Shown here one piece after another: positions 63,705 through 64,000 of a stretch of DNA of 64,000 nt. Each line of letters begins with the position of its first letter. Within the stretch, counting starts at the first letter, position 1. The DNA comes from Nitrosarchaeum sp. (lineage in GTDB: Archaea; Thermoproteota; Nitrososphaeria; Nitrososphaerales; Nitrosopumilaceae), in NCBI GenBank assembly GCA_021414365.1, contig JAIOOR010000013.1, positions 145,929 to 209,928 of the forward strand, given 5' to 3'. Under the pieces are notes generated by a model. That model ran no database searches, was not told the origin of the DNA, and saw only the letters and a list, made by a program, of their open reading frames with translations. A program made the translations under genes and the position numbers.

Positions 63705-64000
63705 ATGTCAGCTGCTAAAAAGCAAACAAAACAAGATCTTGAAGACAAGATTGCAGAATTAGAAGCTAAATTGAATACATTGGCAACACAACTTGAAGCC
63801 AAACCAGCTGAAGTAAAACCAGCTCCGGCAAAACCAGCTGAAGTAAAACCAGCTCCGGCAAAACCAGCTGAAGTAAAACCAGCTCCGGCAAAACCAGCTG
63901 AAGTAAAACCAAAAGGCACATTGCCAAAAGGATTTGAAACAAAACCAGCAGATGCACCAAAACCATCTGAGACAAATGCACAACTACCATCTACTATACA
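63705..64000 (+). CDS. Partial CDS: coiled coil followed by KPAEVKPAPA repeats
   Basis: The ATG at 63705 opens a frame that runs off the window end, and it is not in the ORF track. After 'MSAAKKQTKQDLEDKI' and a short coiled coil (to about residue 31) comes a Pro/Ala/Lys-rich linker of three exact 10-residue repeats and a partial fourth. Only about 98 residues are visible, so the function cannot be called. The minus-strand ORFs here are shadows of the repeats. Confidence 0.8.
   Translation, partial: MSAAKKQTKQDLEDKIAELEAKLNTLATQLEAKPAEVKPAPAKPAEVKPAPAKPAEVKPAPAKPAEVKPKGTLPKGFETKPADAPKPSETNAQLPSTI
63801..63910 (+). repeat. 30-bp tandem repeat, 3.7 copies
   Basis: The unit AAACCAGCTGAAGTAAAACC + AGCTCCGGCA occurs at 63801, 63831 and 63861 with no base change, followed by a 20-base partial copy at 63891. 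Each unit encodes KPAEVKPAPA. Exact copies suggest recent expansion by slippage. Confidence 0.95.

Noticed and set aside
63701-63990. Three overlapping minus-strand ORFs with Gly/Phe/Trp or Leu/Val repeats
   Set aside because: They are shadows of the 30-bp tandem repeat of the plus-strand gene starting at 63705.

Overview
The window is a gene-dense, AT-rich stretch of archaeal chromosome, most probably from a Nitrosopumilus/Nitrosarchaeum-like ammonia-oxidizing archaeon (Nitrososphaerota, formerly Thaumarchaeota). The archaeal assignment rests on TFB, Gar1, SRP19, SRP54, aIF1A, aIF5A, ribosomal proteins S8e, S24e and S27ae, Pus10, Dph6, ApgM, GHMP-type shikimate kinase and an intron-containing tRNA-Tyr. 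The narrower assignment is inference from style: low GC, many TTG starts, a cold-shock protein, ThiD-ThiN and secreted proteins with 'PDWVKNNAGWW' repeats. No insertion sequence, prophage or CRISPR array was seen.

Layout. 0-9 kb: a secreted repeat protein, then a tetrapyrrole block (precorrin-2 dehydrogenase, hemA, hemB and an unknown partner), with a divergent two-domain siroheme decarboxylase (AhbA-AhbB type). Close by are an aldo/keto reductase, a DUF1802 protein, a chlorite-dismutase-family protein that keeps the coproheme-decarboxylase residues, and sufC. 9-12.5 kb: an information-processing operon (S8e, SRP19, Gar1, TFB) and ScpA/ScpB. 12.5-26 kb: mixed genes including a zinc alcohol dehydrogenase, response regulators, an Lrp regulator, aIF1A, Csp, tRNA-Tyr, aIF5A, a CBS protein, an aminotransferase, an FkbM methyltransferase and an EamA transporter.

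26-33.6 kb is the most unusual part. An ER-type signal peptidase lies among five small secreted proteins that share a hydrophobic leader, a Cys pair and a similar C-terminal strand. Beside them is a giant membrane protein with extracellular InlB-like repeats, one membrane helix and a coiled coil of roughly 800 residues, interrupted by one in-frame TAG. The arrangement resembles bacterial TasA/SipW-type surface-fibre loci, but this is a hypothesis from context.

33.9-42 kb: a cation/proton antiporter, an unannotated C/D-box-like sRNA, Dph6, SRP54, Pus10, a 33-residue basic ORF missing from the track, an HExxH protein, and S24e/S27ae. 42-49.7 kb: ApgM, a GalT-like protein, a GNA1-like acetyltransferase with a sugar nucleotidyltransferase, ThiD-ThiN, ThiC and a Nudix protein. 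49.7-60.2 kb: a nearly complete aromatic amino-acid block running from the archaeal ADH synthase and DHQ synthase II through aroD, aroE, aroK, aroA and aroC to a chorismate mutase-aminotransferase fusion and TyrA. It is split by an opposite-strand soluble histidine kinase and a GC-rich structured RNA candidate. 60.3-63 kb: an MqnC/CofH-like radical SAM enzyme and a UbiD-family decarboxylase, possibly for menaquinone. The window ends inside a KPAEVKPAPA-repeat protein.
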